From Prolixibacteraceae bacterium (GTDB taxonomy: Bacteria > Bacteroidota > Bacteroidia > Bacteroidales > Prolixibacteraceae): a stretch of 5,810 bases of DNA. The stretch spans positions 1-5,810 of the forward strand of contig JAFGDX010000546.1 of NCBI GenBank assembly GCA_016931875.1, read 5' to 3'. Shown piece by piece: positions 1 to 5,672 of the stretch; positions within the stretch are counted from its first letter, which is position 1, and every line of letters begins with the position of its first letter. The position numbers and the translations under genes are program-made. Under the pieces are notes generated by a model, which was not told where the DNA came from, did no database searches, and saw only the letters and a list, made by a program, of their open reading frames with translations.

Positions 1-203
1 TGATGATTGGGCAATACATTGAATTGTATTACATCATTTGGCCGGCAACCGTGCACGAAGCCAAATTTGGACTGCTCGAAATCGGTACTTTTGCCGGGTA
101 TCTTGGTTTGTTTGCCTGGGTAGTTGCAACCTGGCTGGCAAAAGCAAGCCTTGTTCCCAAAAATCATCCTTACATCGAGGAGAGCATTTATCATCATTTT
201 TGA
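1..203 (+). CDS. actF: ActF-like subunit of alternative complex III (quinol:electron acceptor oxidoreductase), 3' end only
   Basis: Only the last 66 codons are present; the reading frame is open at the left edge, so the Met near base 3 is internal and not a start. The segment starts with a polar helix end (GQYIELYYIIWPAT). One clear membrane helix follows (about LLEIGTFAGYLGLFAWVVATWLA), then a short tail, LVPKNHPYIEESIYHHF. From knowledge of the family, this ending (EIG..., LAKA.LVPK..P.IEES..HH) is typical of ActF, the last membrane subunit of alternative complex III in Bacteroidota. That complex oxidises menaquinol in the cytoplasmic membrane and passes electrons to cytochrome c or directly to an oxidase. 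The other act genes should lie just left of the window. No cytochrome oxidase gene follows: the next gene is convergent and only 14 bases away. The related membrane subunit ActC is a less likely alternative, because its C-terminus usually looks different. Confidence 0.78.
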   Translation, partial: MIGQYIELYYIIWPATVHEAKFGLLEIGTFAGYLGLFAWVVATWLAKASLVPKNHPYIEESIYHHF

Positions 204-217
204 AAGGCCTGAATTGT

Positions 218-1609
218 TCAGTGCCCTGTGGCAATCAGTTCATGATCGCCCCGAAGCATTTGTATACAATTGCGGAGGGTCCGGAAGTTGTGATAGTTGA
301 TTTTCCACTCCGAACCTTTGGGCGCGGTAAGCTGTTCCGGACTGTTGTCGAGCCCCTCGGAATACCAGCCTTTGTGTTTGTGGTCAATCTGGTAAGTTTG
401 AATGTATATCCACTGCTTTTCAAAATATTCACGGTATTGGGGTTCATCAGGGAAAAGTTTTGACATGAGCAGCAATGCATTCATAGCTTCGGCTTCGCTC
501 CACCATACTTTAACATCGTGCATGATGGTTATTGAATCATTTCCTTTAAAATAATAACCACGATCATAAATACCGCCGTTTTCCTTATCCCAGCCATTGC
601 TGATGGTGTGGTCGACCATTTTTTTTGCCAATGCCAGTGTTTTTGGTGCAATTTTACCGTTTAACGAATGGTCGGCTTCGAGCAAAAGAAAAGCGGTTTC
701 AATATCGTGTCCAAACGAAACATGGTCGGTGGATAGGTTTTGGCGAATCACCTCCGCGGTTGAATCTCTGAACGAAATGGGTGTAAAATTTCTTTCCATG
801 AAGAGGGTTAAGTAACCTTTTTTTGTAACAATTTTTTCTGAGATCAAACTAAACATTTCACTGAGCCGGGTTTTCACCCGTTCATCGGGCCACACTTTGT
901 ACAATTCAGTGAGTGCTTCCAAAACATGAATGGATGTGTTTTGGTCTTTCTGGCTGATTCTTGCATAATCCGGTAATTCTTCCGGGTTTTCAGCCGGTGA
1001 GTTTTTTATTCGTCCGGCACTTAACGGATTTCCGTTTCTTTCCAAAACATTGAAATAACCCAAATAAACCGGATCGTGGCTGTATTCTTCCAGCCAAAGA
1101 AAAGTTTGTTTGGCCAGGTCAAGGGCTTCAGATTTTCCGGTTAAGTTGTAATACGAAACCAGGGCATAAATTCCAAATGCGTTTCCGTAGGCCATTTTTG
1201 CCCCGCCAAATTCCGTTTCACCCGGGATTCCTTCCCGGCTGAGTGTGGTGTAAAAACCGCCCGATTCCTTGTCCCACATACGGTTGGCTAAAAATTCAAA
1301 AGCGTGATCGGCAAGTGTTCTGTAAAAATCACTTTTATAAAATTGGGCAGCTTCCGAAAGTGTCCACAAATGGCGTGTTTGGGTAACAATCATTTTGTTT
1401 TGCGGGCCATGTGGCTGCCAGTCGAAAGTGAAATTACACAGAAATCCGCCATAAACCGAATCGACAGAACGCGGATACCAGGCTTCCATAATTTCGGTTT
1501 GCAACGAGTGGTTTAGTTCATCAATCAACTGCTGCCCCGAATCGGATTCAGATAAACACCCCCAAAGAAGGGCCGGAAACAGAATTATTAAAATGACTCC
1601 TTTTTTCAT
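218..1609 (-). CDS. AGE-family (N-acylglucosamine / cellobiose 2-epimerase-like) lipoprotein
   Basis: This 463-residue protein belongs to the N-acylglucosamine 2-epimerase family, an (alpha/alpha)6 barrel that interconverts C2 epimers at the reducing end of sugars such as cellobiose, mannobiose or GlcNAc. Residues 1-18 form a lipoprotein signal: MKK, a hydrophobic stretch, then LLWGC with the lipidated Cys at 18. The following SESDSG is acidic and serine-rich, like the surface-export signals of Bacteroidota lipoproteins. Family motifs appear in order: QTRHLWTLSEAA (77-88, substrate Arg79), KDQNTSIHVLEAL (221-233), FGHDIETAFLL (299-309, catalytic His301), KVWWSEAEAM (367-376) and WKINYHNFRTL (435-445, catalytic His440). 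Both presumed acid/base histidines are therefore present. Cytosolic members have roughly 390-410 residues; the signal peptide accounts for much of the extra length here. The start is chosen because it gives an intact signal peptide. The substrate cannot be read from sequence and no glycosidase lies in the window. A mannobiose or cellobiose epimerase of the cell envelope is the best guess. Confidence 0.88.
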   Translation of the reverse strand: MKKGVILIILFPALLWGCLSESDSGQQLIDELNHSLQTEIMEAWYPRSVDSVYGGFLCNFTFDWQPHGPQNKMIVTQTRHLWTLSEAAQFYKSDFYRTLADHAFEFLANRMWDKESGGFYTTLSREGIPGETEFGGAKMAYGNAFGIYALVSYYNLTGKSEALDLAKQTFLWLEEYSHDPVYLGYFNVLERNGNPLSAGRIKNSPAENPEELPDYARISQKDQNTSIHVLEALTELYKVWPDERVKTRLSEMFSLISEKIVTKKGYLTLFMERNFTPISFRDSTAEVIRQNLSTDHVSFGHDIETAFLLLEADHSLNGKIAPKTLALAKKMVDHTISNGWDKENGGIYDRGYYFKGNDSITIMHDVKVWWSEAEAMNALLLMSKLFPDEPQYREYFEKQWIYIQTYQIDHKHKGWYSEGLDNSPEQLTAPKGSEWKINYHNFRTLRNCIQMLRGDHELIATGH

Positions 1610-1688
1610 TGCCGAATGGTTTAGTTTGAATTTTGGATTAAATATACAAATATGTAAAATACATTTACTTTTCTGACAGAGAATTGTA

Positions 1689-1719
1689 TTGGTCGGTAAA
1701 TTCCGATAGTTTACCTTTG
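1689..1719 (+). promoter_or_regulatory. Bacteroidota-type promoter for the ABC exporter operon
   Basis: TTG at 1689-1691 and TACCTTTG at 1712-1719 match the Bacteroidota -33 (TTTG/TTG) and -7 (TAnnTTTG) elements, with a 20-base spacer inside the usual 19-21. Transcription would begin near 1726 and give a leader of about 95 bases before the ATPase gene. The spacer contains a small dyad, TCGG-N6-CCGA (1693-1706), which could be an operator but is short enough to arise by chance. No equally good element was found for the divergent epimerase gene. Confidence 0.6.
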
Positions 1720-1775
1720 TTGGGTTGGGTATTCAATTCATCATCTGCTTATTTAAAAAGTTAATTGCAGATATT

Positions 1776-1800
1776 GTAACTTCCCAATGGAAACAGTTAC
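1776..1800 (+). other. Hairpin in the leader just upstream of the ABC ATPase start
   Basis: GTAAC (1776-1780) pairs with GTTAC (1796-1800), and the adjacent TTCC (1781-1784) pairs with GGAA (1789-1792) around a CAAT loop, with a three-base bulge (ACA). The helix has nine pairs and ends 19 bases before the start codon, close to where a ribosome would load. It has no T-tract and so is not a terminator. It may tune translation of the exporter or may be chance. Confidence 0.3.
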
Positions 1801-1819
1801 CTATTAAAAAACAAAACGT

Positions 1820-2752
1820 ATGGAATTTTTTAGCGCTAAACATGTCGACAAGGTTTTTGCCACTACCAAAGCTTTGTCTGATGTCAGCATTTCAGTGAAC
1901 CAGCAAAGTATTTTTGGTTTGCTTGGCCCCAACGGAGCCGGAAAAACCACACTCATTCGTATTATCAACCAGATTACTGCCCCCGACAGTGGTGAGATTT
2001 TTCTGGAAGGACATAAACTGAAAGCTTCGGATGTTGCCCGAATTGGTTACCTGCCGGAAGAACGTGGTTTGTATAAAAAAATGAAAATTGGCGAACAGGC
2101 TATTTATTTGGCACAGTTGAAAGGATTGAGCAAACACGATGCTACCCGAAACCTGAAACACTGGTTTGAGAAGTTTGAAATAATGCCCTGGTGGAACAAA
2201 AAAATCGAGGAACTTTCAAAAGGAATGCAACAAAAAGTGCAGTTTATTACCACAGTGGTTCACAAACCCAAGCTGCTTATTTTTGATGAACCGTTCAGCG
2301 GCTTTGATCCCATCAATGCCAATCTGCTGAAAAAGGAAATCCTTCAACTGCGCGACGAAGGCGCCACCATTATTTTTTCAACTCACAATATGAGTTCGGT
2401 GGAGGAATTGTGTGATCACATCGCACTCATCAACAAATCGGAAAAAATCGTGGACGGGCCAACCGATGAAATCCGCCAGAGATATAAGCAGAATATTTTT
2501 GAAGTAAAATATCGCGGAAATTACGAAGAAGTTGAAAAAAACCTTGGGCAAAAAATGAAGATACTCGCTCATTCGGAAGAAAAAAACGAAAACCGGATAA
2601 AAATCCAGTTCCTGAATGGCGATTCGAATAACCAGCTTATTCAAACGCTGCTGCCTGTTGCCGAGATTGTTTCGTTCGAGGAAATCATCCCGGGAATGAA
2701 TGATGTATTTATTACCGCCGTTGAAGAATCAAACAAAAGTAAAACAAACTGA
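1820..2752 (+). CDS. ABC exporter ATP-binding protein, NatA/YhaQ type
   Basis: This 310-residue cytoplasmic ATPase powers an ABC-2 type exporter together with the permease encoded two bases downstream. The nucleotide-binding domain fills residues 1-215. It has Walker A GPNGAGKTT (36-44, Lys42), a Q-loop region IGYLPEERGLY (75-85), signature LSKGMQQ (132-138), Walker B LLIFDEP (152-158, Asp156 and catalytic Glu157), D-loop SGFDP (160-164) and switch His189 in STHNM. The LPEERG form of the Q-loop and the LSKGMQ form of the signature are typical of the NatA group. Residues about 225-300 form the C-terminal accessory domain seen in these ATPases (DUF4162-like). All catalytic residues are intact. 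Family relatives export sodium or have unknown substrates, so the cargo cannot be named. The start codon has no Shine-Dalgarno sequence but an A-rich leader, as is usual in Bacteroidota. A good promoter lies about 100 bases upstream. Confidence 0.92.
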   Translation: MEFFSAKHVDKVFATTKALSDVSISVNQQSIFGLLGPNGAGKTTLIRIINQITAPDSGEIFLEGHKLKASDVARIGYLPEERGLYKKMKIGEQAIYLAQLKGLSKHDATRNLKHWFEKFEIMPWWNKKIEELSKGMQQKVQFITTVVHKPKLLIFDEPFSGFDPINANLLKKEILQLRDEGATIIFSTHNMSSVEELCDHIALINKSEKIVDGPTDEIRQRYKQNIFEVKYRGNYEEVEKNLGQKMKILAHSEEKNENRIKIQFLNGDSNNQLIQTLLPVAEIVSFEEIIPGMNDVFITAVEESNKSKTN

Positions 2753-2754
2753 AA

Positions 2755-4095
2755 ATGAACAAAACACTGCTGATATTAAAACAGGAATACCTTAAACGGG
2801 TCAAAAAGAAATCGTTTATTGTTCTTACACTGCTGATTCCTTTTCTTTTTGCAGGAATGTTTGCGCTGATAATCTATTTGTCAATTAATAACGATAAAGA
2901 AGAACGAACCATTGCGGTTTACGACGAGTCGCAGCTTTTTCTCGGAGAATTGGAACAGGAAGGTTACACTACTTTTCATTTTATACCCGAAGAAGAATAT
3001 GAACATCTTAAATCGAATTTAAAAGGGAGCGAGTTTTACGCCCTTTTATACATTCCGGCCAACATCTATTCGGCCAATGTAGCCCGGCTTTTGTCGGTAA
3101 AACAGGTTCCCATCGAGTTAAGTGAACAGATTGAAAGAAAACTGAGCCGTTTTATTGAAAACGACAAACGGATGAAAGTGGTGGAAGAAACCGGAATTCC
3201 GGATTTGGAAGACCGGCTGGCGGCAACCCGCACCAGTGTTAAACTTAGTACCCTGAAAATTTCGGAATCGGGCGAAACCAAAAAAAGTTCTTCAACCATT
3301 GCATTTATTGCCAGTTATGCTATGGGTTTTATAATTTACTTTTTTGTGTTCATGTATGGCTCAATGGTTATGCGCAGTGTAATGGAGGAGAAAAAAAGCC
3401 GCATTATCGAGGTTATAATTTCATCGGTAAAACCCATACAGCTTATGGCCGGAAAAATTATTGGGACCGCACTGGTTGGGTTAACACAGGTGGCCATTTG
3501 GGTGGTACTTGGAATAATGGCATTAACGGTTGTTCAGGGTTTGTTTACCCCTGAATCGGCACAGCAAATGGGGCAAAGTATAATGGAATCGCAGCAGGCA
3601 ATGAACCCCGCTGTATCACAGGCAGCCGGGCAAAATCAGGTGGCCGAAGTACTGGAAATGATAGGAAACCTGAATTTACCGCTGATACTCTTTGCTTTTG
3701 TATTTTATTTTCTTATCGGATATCTGATGTACAGCTCACTGCTGGGCGCCGTTGGTGCAGCGGTCGACAGTGACGAAGATGCCCAGCAACTGGTTTTTCC
3801 GGTTACCATTCCACTCATTTTGTCCATTATGTTATTGTTTCCCATTGCCCGCAATCCCGAAGGGCCCGTGGCTTTTTGGGGCTCAATTATTCCGTTTACC
3901 TCGCCGGTGGCCATGTTAGCGCGGGTACCCTACGGAATTCCCGCATGGGAGCTCATTCTTTCCATGGTATTGCTTTTGCTTACCACGGTGGGAACCATTT
4001 GGGTAGCCGCCAAAATTTACCGCACAGGTATTTTAATGTATGGCAAAAAAGTAAACCTCAGAGAATTAATAAAGTGGGTACGCTATAAAAGTTAA
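2755..4095 (+). CDS. ABC-2 type exporter permease, NatB/YhaP type
   Basis: This 446-residue integral membrane protein is the partner of the ATPase whose stop codon lies two bases upstream, so the two are almost certainly cotranscribed and translationally coupled. Its layout is that of the ABC-2 family with a large outer loop. A cytoplasmic basic N-terminus (KRVKKKS) precedes a first helix at about 21-44, followed by an extracytoplasmic domain at about 46-178. Five hydrophobic segments then follow at about 182-208, 237-263, 308-337, 347-365 and 399-424. Between the second and third helices lies the characteristic coupling segment MEEKKSRIIEVIISSVKP (210-227), then GKIIG and VGLTQ. The segment IIPFTSPVAMLARVPYG (378-394) and the C-terminus KIYRTGILMYGKK (420-432) are also typical of NatB-type permeases. 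A Gln/Met-rich, weakly ordered stretch (about 268-298) falls in the loop between helices three and four. The transported substrate is not evident. Confidence 0.92.
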   Translation: MNKTLLILKQEYLKRVKKKSFIVLTLLIPFLFAGMFALIIYLSINNDKEERTIAVYDESQLFLGELEQEGYTTFHFIPEEEYEHLKSNLKGSEFYALLYIPANIYSANVARLLSVKQVPIELSEQIERKLSRFIENDKRMKVVEETGIPDLEDRLAATRTSVKLSTLKISESGETKKSSSTIAFIASYAMGFIIYFFVFMYGSMVMRSVMEEKKSRIIEVIISSVKPIQLMAGKIIGTALVGLTQVAIWVVLGIMALTVVQGLFTPESAQQMGQSIMESQQAMNPAVSQAAGQNQVAEVLEMIGNLNLPLILFAFVFYFLIGYLMYSSLLGAVGAAVDSDEDAQQLVFPVTIPLILSIMLLFPIARNPEGPVAFWGSIIPFTSPVAMLARVPYGIPAWELILSMVLLLLTTVGTIWVAAKIYRTGILMYGKKVNLRELIKWVRYKS

Positions 4096-4106
4096 TTTTT
4101 TGGGAA

Positions 4107-4118
4107 CAATTTAAATTG
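4107..4118. repeat. Perfect 12-base palindrome upstream of the Cys leader
   Basis: CAATTTAAATTG is identical to its reverse complement. It sits 12 bases after the permease stop codon and about 50 bases before the Cys-rich leader reading frame. A palindrome at this place could be an operator for leader/cysK transcription. It is made almost entirely of A and T in an AT-rich spacer, so chance is a real possibility. Confidence 0.25.
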
Positions 4119-4168
4119 ATTCTTGTTTCTAAGTTAGAATTTATAAAAATTGAATATATTGCGTGTGA

Positions 4169-4243
4169 ATGAAAAACACGAAAATAAATACCTGCATGTG
4201 TTGCTGTTTCCTGAATGTCAGGGAGGGTATTTTTCGTGGATAA
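4169..4243 (+). CDS. Cysteine-rich leader peptide of the cysK attenuator (24 aa)
   Basis: ATG at 4169 opens a 24-codon frame whose product begins MKNTKINTCMCCCF and ends NVREGIFRG, with TAA at 4241-4243. Codons 9-13 are TGC ATG TGT TGC TGT, giving Cys-Met-Cys-Cys-Cys. Four Cys codons in five positions is far above background for a rare amino acid. A TGA immediately upstream (4166-4168) makes this ATG the first possible start in its frame. The Cys run ends at 4207, exactly where the first RNA hairpin begins. The stop codon lies about 30 bases before the terminator stem, and cysK follows. This is the expected arrangement of a leader peptide whose translation senses charged Cys-tRNA: ribosomes stall at the Cys codons when cysteine is scarce, and the peptide itself need have no function. 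No match to a known peptide is claimed. A small metal-binding Cys peptide is a weaker alternative. Confidence 0.72.
   Translation: MKNTKINTCMCCCFLNVREGIFRG
4207..4234 (+). promoter_or_regulatory. First leader hairpin (regions 1:2 of the proposed cysK attenuator)
   Basis: TTCCTGA (4208-4214) pairs with TCAGGGA (4218-4224) around an ATG loop, with one G-T wobble; a further T-G pair (4207/4225) is possible. The 5' arm follows directly on the Cys codons, so a ribosome stalled there would cover it. The 3' arm CAGGGAGG (4219-4226) is also complementary to the 5' arm of the downstream terminator, CCTTCCTG (4275-4282), over eight pairs including one wobble. TATTTTT follows the hairpin (4228-4234), so it might act weakly as a terminator itself. 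Confidence 0.6.
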
Positions 4244-4270
4244 AACTGAATAAACAGAATGAATTATACG

Positions 4271-4302
4271 AAAGCCTTCCTGGAATCAGGGAGGCTTTTT
4301 TT
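4271..4302 (+). terminator. Intrinsic terminator in front of cysK (regions 3:4 of the proposed attenuator)
   Basis: AGCCTTCCTG (4273-4282) pairs with CAGGGAGGCT (4287-4296) around a GAAT loop, with a single G-T wobble. The helix can extend by two A-T pairs, and it runs into an uninterrupted T-tract to 4302. It ends only 23 bases before the cysK start codon, an odd place for a terminator unless it controls readthrough into cysK. It could also end transcripts from the exporter operon, which shows no terminator of its own directly after the permease stop codon. Confidence 0.85.
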
Positions 4303-4325
4303 ATACCGATTTTAAAATTACAATT

Positions 4326-5237
4326 ATGAGAGCAAACAGTATTTTGGAGACCATTGGAAACACACCCCATGTCAGGTTGAGCAGATTGTATCCATCGGAA
4401 TATGAAGTTTGGGTAAAAGTGGAAAAAACCAACCCGGGCGGAAGCATAAAAGACAGGATTGCCCTGGCGATGATTGAAGATGCCGAAGCCAAAGGAATTT
4501 TAAAGGAAGGTTCCACGATTATTGAACCCACGTCCGGAAATACAGGGATTGGACTGGCACTGGTTGCCGCGGTAAAAGGATACCGCCTGATTTTGACCAT
4601 GCCCGAGTCGATGTCAATCGAACGCCGGAAAGTTTTAACCGCAATGGGCGCTGAACTGGTGCTGACACCCCGCGAAAAAGGAATGAAAGGCTCGATAGCC
4701 AAAGCCGAGGAACTTTCTGCGCAAATCCCCGATTCCTGGATTCCGCTTCAGTTTTCCAACCCGTCGAATGTGGAAGCACACCGGAAAAATACAGCGTTCG
4801 AAATTGTACAGGATTTTCCTGAAGGCTTTGATTACCTGATAACCGGGGTTGGTACCGGCGGCCACATCAGCGGTGTAGCCGAAGTGCTGAAACAGCATTT
4901 CCCCAAAATCAAGGTATTTGCTGTTGAACCCGAAGGAAGTCCGGTAATCAGCGGGGGAGAACCCGGGCCACACCCCATTCAGGGAATCGGGGCAGGGTTT
5001 ATTCCTGAAAACCTGTACACCGACCTCCTGGACGGAACAATTCAGATAAGCAAGGAGGAAGCTTTTGAATATGCTGCAAAAGCTGCCCGTGAAGAAGGGC
5101 TATTTGTAGGAATTTCTTCCGGCGCTTCGCTCGCTGCTGTAGCAAAAAAAATAAAGGAATTGCCCAAAGGCTCCAGAATACTTACGTTTACCTACGACCA
5201 TGGCGAACGTTATCTTTCAGTGGAAGGTTTGTATTAA
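4326..5237 (+). CDS. cysK: Cysteine synthase A (O-acetylserine sulfhydrylase)
   Basis: This 303-residue cytoplasmic PLP enzyme makes L-cysteine from O-acetylserine and sulfide, the last step of sulfur assimilation. Motifs in order: [11 protein letters not shown] (11-21); [11 protein letters not shown] (34-44) with the PLP Schiff-base Lys42; the substrate loop EPTSGNTG (67-74); [12 protein letters not shown] (93-104), typical of CysK; QFSNPSN (142-148); the phosphate-binding loop GVGTGGH (174-180); [11 protein letters not shown] (201-211); [17 protein letters not shown] (214-230); and GISSGAS (262-268), whose Ser265 should contact the pyridine nitrogen. The [13 protein letters not shown] block favours CysK over CysM. 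Minor departures from enterobacterial CysK are His180 where Thr is usual and DHGERYLS where DSGERYLS is usual; neither affects the core chemistry. The length is close to the family norm of 305-320. Expression is probably set by the Cys-codon leader and terminator directly upstream. A strong terminator follows, so the gene looks monocistronic. Confidence 0.95.
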   Translation: MRANSILETIGNTPHVRLSRLYPSEYEVWVKVEKTNPGGSIKDRIALAMIEDAEAKGILKEGSTIIEPTSGNTGIGLALVAAVKGYRLILTMPESMSIERRKVLTAMGAELVLTPREKGMKGSIAKAEELSAQIPDSWIPLQFSNPSNVEAHRKNTAFEIVQDFPEGFDYLITGVGTGGHISGVAEVLKQHFPKIKVFAVEPEGSPVISGGEPGPHPIQGIGAGFIPENLYTDLLDGTIQISKEEAFEYAAKAAREEGLFVGISSGASLAAVAKKIKELPKGSRILTFTYDHGERYLSVEGLY

Positions 5238-5254
5238 AAATATTTCATAAACAG

Positions 5255-5297
5255 AAAGGATTTCATTTGTTCTGCAAAATGGAATCCTTTTTCTTTT
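5255..5297 (+). terminator. Intrinsic terminator of cysK
   Basis: AAAGGATTTCATTT (5255-5268) pairs with AAATGGAATCCTTT (5277-5290), a 14-pair stem with one G-T wobble and an eight-base loop. TTCTTTT follows, extending the T-rich tract. It starts 17 bases after the cysK stop codon and marks the end of that transcript. Confidence 0.85.
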
Positions 5298-5446
5298 GTG
5301 GCCGGACGACCGGGGTAAAACGGGAACACACGCCGGTAACAGAAAACAGGGTTTTATCTCTGTCCCTGATTGTTGTTTGAAAAAAGCAAGCCATAAACCA
5401 TCCGGTGCCCGATGAAAACCGTCAAATTAAAAGAACACGTAACTCT

Positions 5447-5513
5447 GTTCAAAGTAACGCTATACTTTGTTCAAAGTAACGTTATACTTTGGTGAAAGTA
5501 ACGCTATACTCTT
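5447..5513. repeat. Three tandem 22-base repeats, each an inverted repeat (CAAAGTA-N6-TACTTTG)
   Basis: Units run 5447-5468, 5469-5490 and 5491-5512. Units 1 and 2 differ at one base of 22; unit 3 differs from unit 1 at three. Each is a dyad: CAAAGTA (5450-5456) faces TACTTTG (5463-5469) in unit 1, CAAAGTA (5472-5478) faces TACTTTG (5485-5491) in unit 2, and unit 3 is a decayed GAAAGTA...TACTCTT. The six-base centre is ACGCTA or ACGTTA. Adjoining arms also form TACTTTG-TT-CAAAGTA across the unit 1/2 junction. A period of 22 bases is about two helical turns, so proteins bound to successive units would lie on one face of the DNA. This suggests an operator array, perhaps for tpx. An intergenic repeat family is the alternative. 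Confidence 0.8.
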
Positions 5514-5596
5514 TTGAAGCATCCCCATGTACATCACAAAGGCAAGTTTCAAAAACAGTCAAAAAACCGGCAGAGCATTCTTCCCCGATAGTTTTT

Positions 5597-5611
5597 TTGA
5601 ACTTTGTTCAA
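5597..5611. promoter_or_regulatory. Dyad TTGAAC-N3-GTTCAA upstream of tpx, possible operator
   Basis: TTGAAC (5597-5602) and GTTCAA (5606-5611) are perfect inverted copies separated by TTT, about 60 bases before the tpx start. The site contains ACTTTGTTCAA (5601-5611), an exact copy of the 11 bases at the unit 1/2 junction of the tandem array (5464-5474). The shared word and symmetry suggest a protein-binding site related to the array. No regulator can be named. Confidence 0.4.
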
Positions 5612-5672
5612 CATTACTCCTTCCAAACTGTTTAACATTCAAACAATAATTACAGCACAAAATTGAAATAGT

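Larger units (their letters stand above)
5238..5672. other. 435-base intergenic region between cysK and tpx
   Basis: The left 60 bases hold the cysK terminator. Bases 5298-5446 contain no reading frame, promoter match or convincing structure that could be identified. Bases 5447-5513 hold three tandem 22-base units, each an inverted repeat. Bases 5514-5596 show nothing beyond a 40-codon open frame of doubtful meaning. A dyad lies at 5597-5611, and the last 60 bases are the A/T-rich leader of tpx. No clear TAnnTTTG promoter for tpx was found, although one must lie here if the gene has its own transcript. Confidence 0.6.

Noticed and set aside
206..225. Hairpin GGCCTGAA-TTG-TTCAG-T-GCC between the convergent ActF and epimerase genes, as a bidirectional terminator
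   Set aside because: The stem is short and bulged, overlaps the epimerase stop codon, and has no T-tract on either strand.
1647..1654. CATATTTG on the minus strand as the -7 element of the epimerase promoter
   Set aside because: The first base departs from TAnnTTTG and no TTTG/TTG is found 19-21 bases upstream, so it cannot be supported.
4123..4152. TTG and TAAAAATTG as a promoter for the Cys leader
   Set aside because: The -7 element departs from TAnnTTTG and the spacing is a compromise. A promoter is likely in this spacer, but this exact one is not convincing.
4259..4315. A second short frame (18 codons, starting [10 protein letters not shown]) between the Cys leader and cysK
   Set aside because: It lies across the terminator stem and T-tract, and its content is explained by the hairpin sequence. 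It has no amino-acid bias and no leader features of its own.
4096..4325. A SAM- or T-box-type riboswitch in front of cysK
   Set aside because: No T-box sequence or multi-helix SAM-binding core is visible. The Cys-codon frame and two hairpins account for the region better.
5447..5513. Interpretation of the tandem units as an OxyR site or a CRISPR array
   Set aside because: The CTAT/TTAT words recur every 22 bases, but the paired ATAG half-sites of OxyR are absent. The units are contiguous, without unique spacers, so this is not CRISPR.
5527..5649. A 40-codon open frame, starting MYITKASFKNS, upstream of tpx
   Set aside because: No recognisable family, and its 3' half lies over the AT-rich dyad and tpx leader. 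A frame of this length is expected by chance in a 435-base spacer.
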